DNA of 64,000 nt from Hypericibacter sp049323455 (GTDB lineage Bacteria; Pseudomonadota; Alphaproteobacteria; Dongiales; Dongiaceae). A model generated the notes under the pieces. It was not told where the DNA came from. It saw nothing but the letters and a program-made list of their open reading frames with translations, and searched no databases. The position numbers were made by a program, and so were the translations under genes. Positions 63,175 to 64,000 of the stretch are shown here, piece after piece. Location: the NCBI GenBank assembly GCA_049323455.1, contig JBMONF010000017.1, positions 62,001 to 126,000 on the forward strand. Direction: 5' to 3'. Each line of letters starts with the position of its first letter. Position 1 is the stretch's first letter.

Positions 63175-64000
63175 ATGACCGCCAAAACCGGAATTCCCGC
63201 GACCAGCCGCGAGATCCGTCTCAAGCGCTATCCGACCGGGCTCCCGAGCAAGGCGGATTTCGAGCTCGCCGAGGTGCCGCTCCCGGCGCCTGCCGAAGGG
63301 CAGATGCTGGTGCGCAATATCGTCATGTCGGTCGATCCCTATATGCGCGGACGCATGACGGGTGCTCGCGACAGTTACATCCCGCCCTTCGATCTCGGCG
63401 CGGCGCTCACGGGCGAGGCGGTGGGGCAGGTGATGCTCTCCAAGGACGGCGCCTATCCCGTCGGCGCCTATGTCACGAGCATGCTCGGCTGGCGCGAGAC
63501 CTTCGTGGCGGGCGGCGACCAGCTCAAGCCGGTCGATGCCAAGGCGGCCCCGCTCTCGGCCTATCTGGGCGTGCTCGGCATGCCGGGCCTGACCGCCTAT
63601 GGCGGGTTCCTGCGCTACGGCCAGCCCAAGCCCGGCCAGACCGTGTTCGTTTCGGGCGCGGCCGGCGCGGTGGGGAGCGTCGTCTGCCAGGTGGCCAAGA
63701 TCAAGGGCTGCCGCGTCATCGGCAGCGCCGGCGGCCCCGAGAAGGCGCGCTGGCTCACCGAGGTGGCCGGCATCGACCACGCCATCGACTACAAAGCCGT
63801 GCCCGACCTCGTGGCCGAGCTCAAGCGGCTATGCCCCGACGGCATCGACGTCTATTTCGAGAATGTCGGGGGCAAGCATCTCGAAGCCGCGCTCGAGAAC
63901 ATGAAGGTCCATGGCCGCATCGTCATGTGCGGCATGATCGCGGGCTACAACGAGCGCACGCCCGGGCCGCCCAACCTGATGCGCATCGTGCGCCGGCGTC
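63175..64000 (+). CDS. NADP-dependent oxidoreductase, CurA/prostaglandin-reductase type (partial)
   Basis: The first 275 codons are in the window; the gene runs past base 64000. It is a zinc-independent medium-chain dehydrogenase: MSVDPYMRGRM near the N-terminus, the nucleotide-binding FVSGAAGAVGSVVCQ, and YFENVGG. Relatives reduce the double bond of alpha,beta-unsaturated ketones using NADPH. No strong ribosome-binding site is seen before the ATG at 63175. The 219 bases between it and the sigma-factor gene hold no other gene. Confidence 0.9.
   Translation, partial: MTAKTGIPATSREIRLKRYPTGLPSKADFELAEVPLPAPAEGQMLVRNIVMSVDPYMRGRMTGARDSYIPPFDLGAALTGEAVGQVMLSKDGAYPVGAYVTSMLGWRETFVAGGDQLKPVDAKAAPLSAYLGVLGMPGLTAYGGFLRYGQPKPGQTVFVSGAAGAVGSVVCQVAKIKGCRVIGSAGGPEKARWLTEVAGIDHAIDYKAVPDLVAELKRLCPDGIDVYFENVGGKHLEAALENMKVHGRIVMCGMIAGYNERTPGPPNLMRIVRRR

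Overview
The window is GC-rich and densely packed, with ATGA/GTGA stop-start overlaps, a Tat-type signal on a solute-binding protein, a class II DAHP synthase and a lone rpsD with a GTG start. It reads as the chromosome of an alphaproteobacterium, most likely a Rhodospirillales-type soil or water organism; that placement is inferred from gene content and was not tested by a search.

Layout. 1-3077 (minus): polyamine-type ABC transporter (binding protein, two permeases, ATPase cut by the window edge). 3324-5018 (minus): Na/phosphate cotransporter with a PhoU-like tail. 5305-10327 (minus): probable operon of a choline-kinase-like enzyme, a dimethylglycine/sarcosine dehydrogenase-like flavoprotein and a formylglycine-type sulfatase/phosphodiesterase, divergent from a DeoR regulator (10544-11323). 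11332-15534 (minus): betaine-type ABC importer (ProX, ProV and a double-length fused ProW). 15712-20963 (minus): DmdC-like acyl-CoA dehydrogenase, D-2-hydroxyacid dehydrogenase, threonylcarbamoyl-AMP synthase, CysQ, and a truncated CoxL start translationally coupled to cysQ.

21689-29737 (plus) is the most unusual region. It is a B-type heme-copper oxidoreductase cluster: two tiny membrane proteins, a CuA subunit II, a subunit I in which the normal active-site tyrosine motif is replaced by HSSQQ, heme O synthase, a SCO protein, a fusion of cytochrome b, 2[4Fe-4S] ferredoxin and an MvhD-like domain, a small anchored protein, bacteriohemerythrin and a nuclease-like protein. The missing tyrosine suggests nitric oxide reduction or another altered chemistry rather than ordinary O2 reduction.

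29761-32033: a 2.2 kb islet carrying hipBA lies between an intact tRNA-Val(CAC) gene and a 49-bp exact copy of its 3' end, the signature of site-specific insertion into a tRNA gene. hipBA has a clear promoter and three evenly spaced palindromic operators.

32275-64000 is mostly housekeeping and metabolism: DUF3108 protein, gph, glmU-glmS (amino sugars), divergent gabT/gabD (GABA use), an ABC exporter pair, glutathione reductase, a TauE/SafE transporter, class II aroG, nicotinate phosphoribosyltransferase, a KimA-like permease, an M20 deacylase, nadE-gltX-cysS, a PAS_5 protein, a LysE exporter, cimA-trmJ-rpsD, a LigB/DODA dioxygenase, an ECF sigma factor with a SnoaL-like tail, and a CurA-type oxidoreductase cut by the window edge. 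Two related REP-like repeats, in opposite orientation, sit at 55.8 and 61.0 kb.
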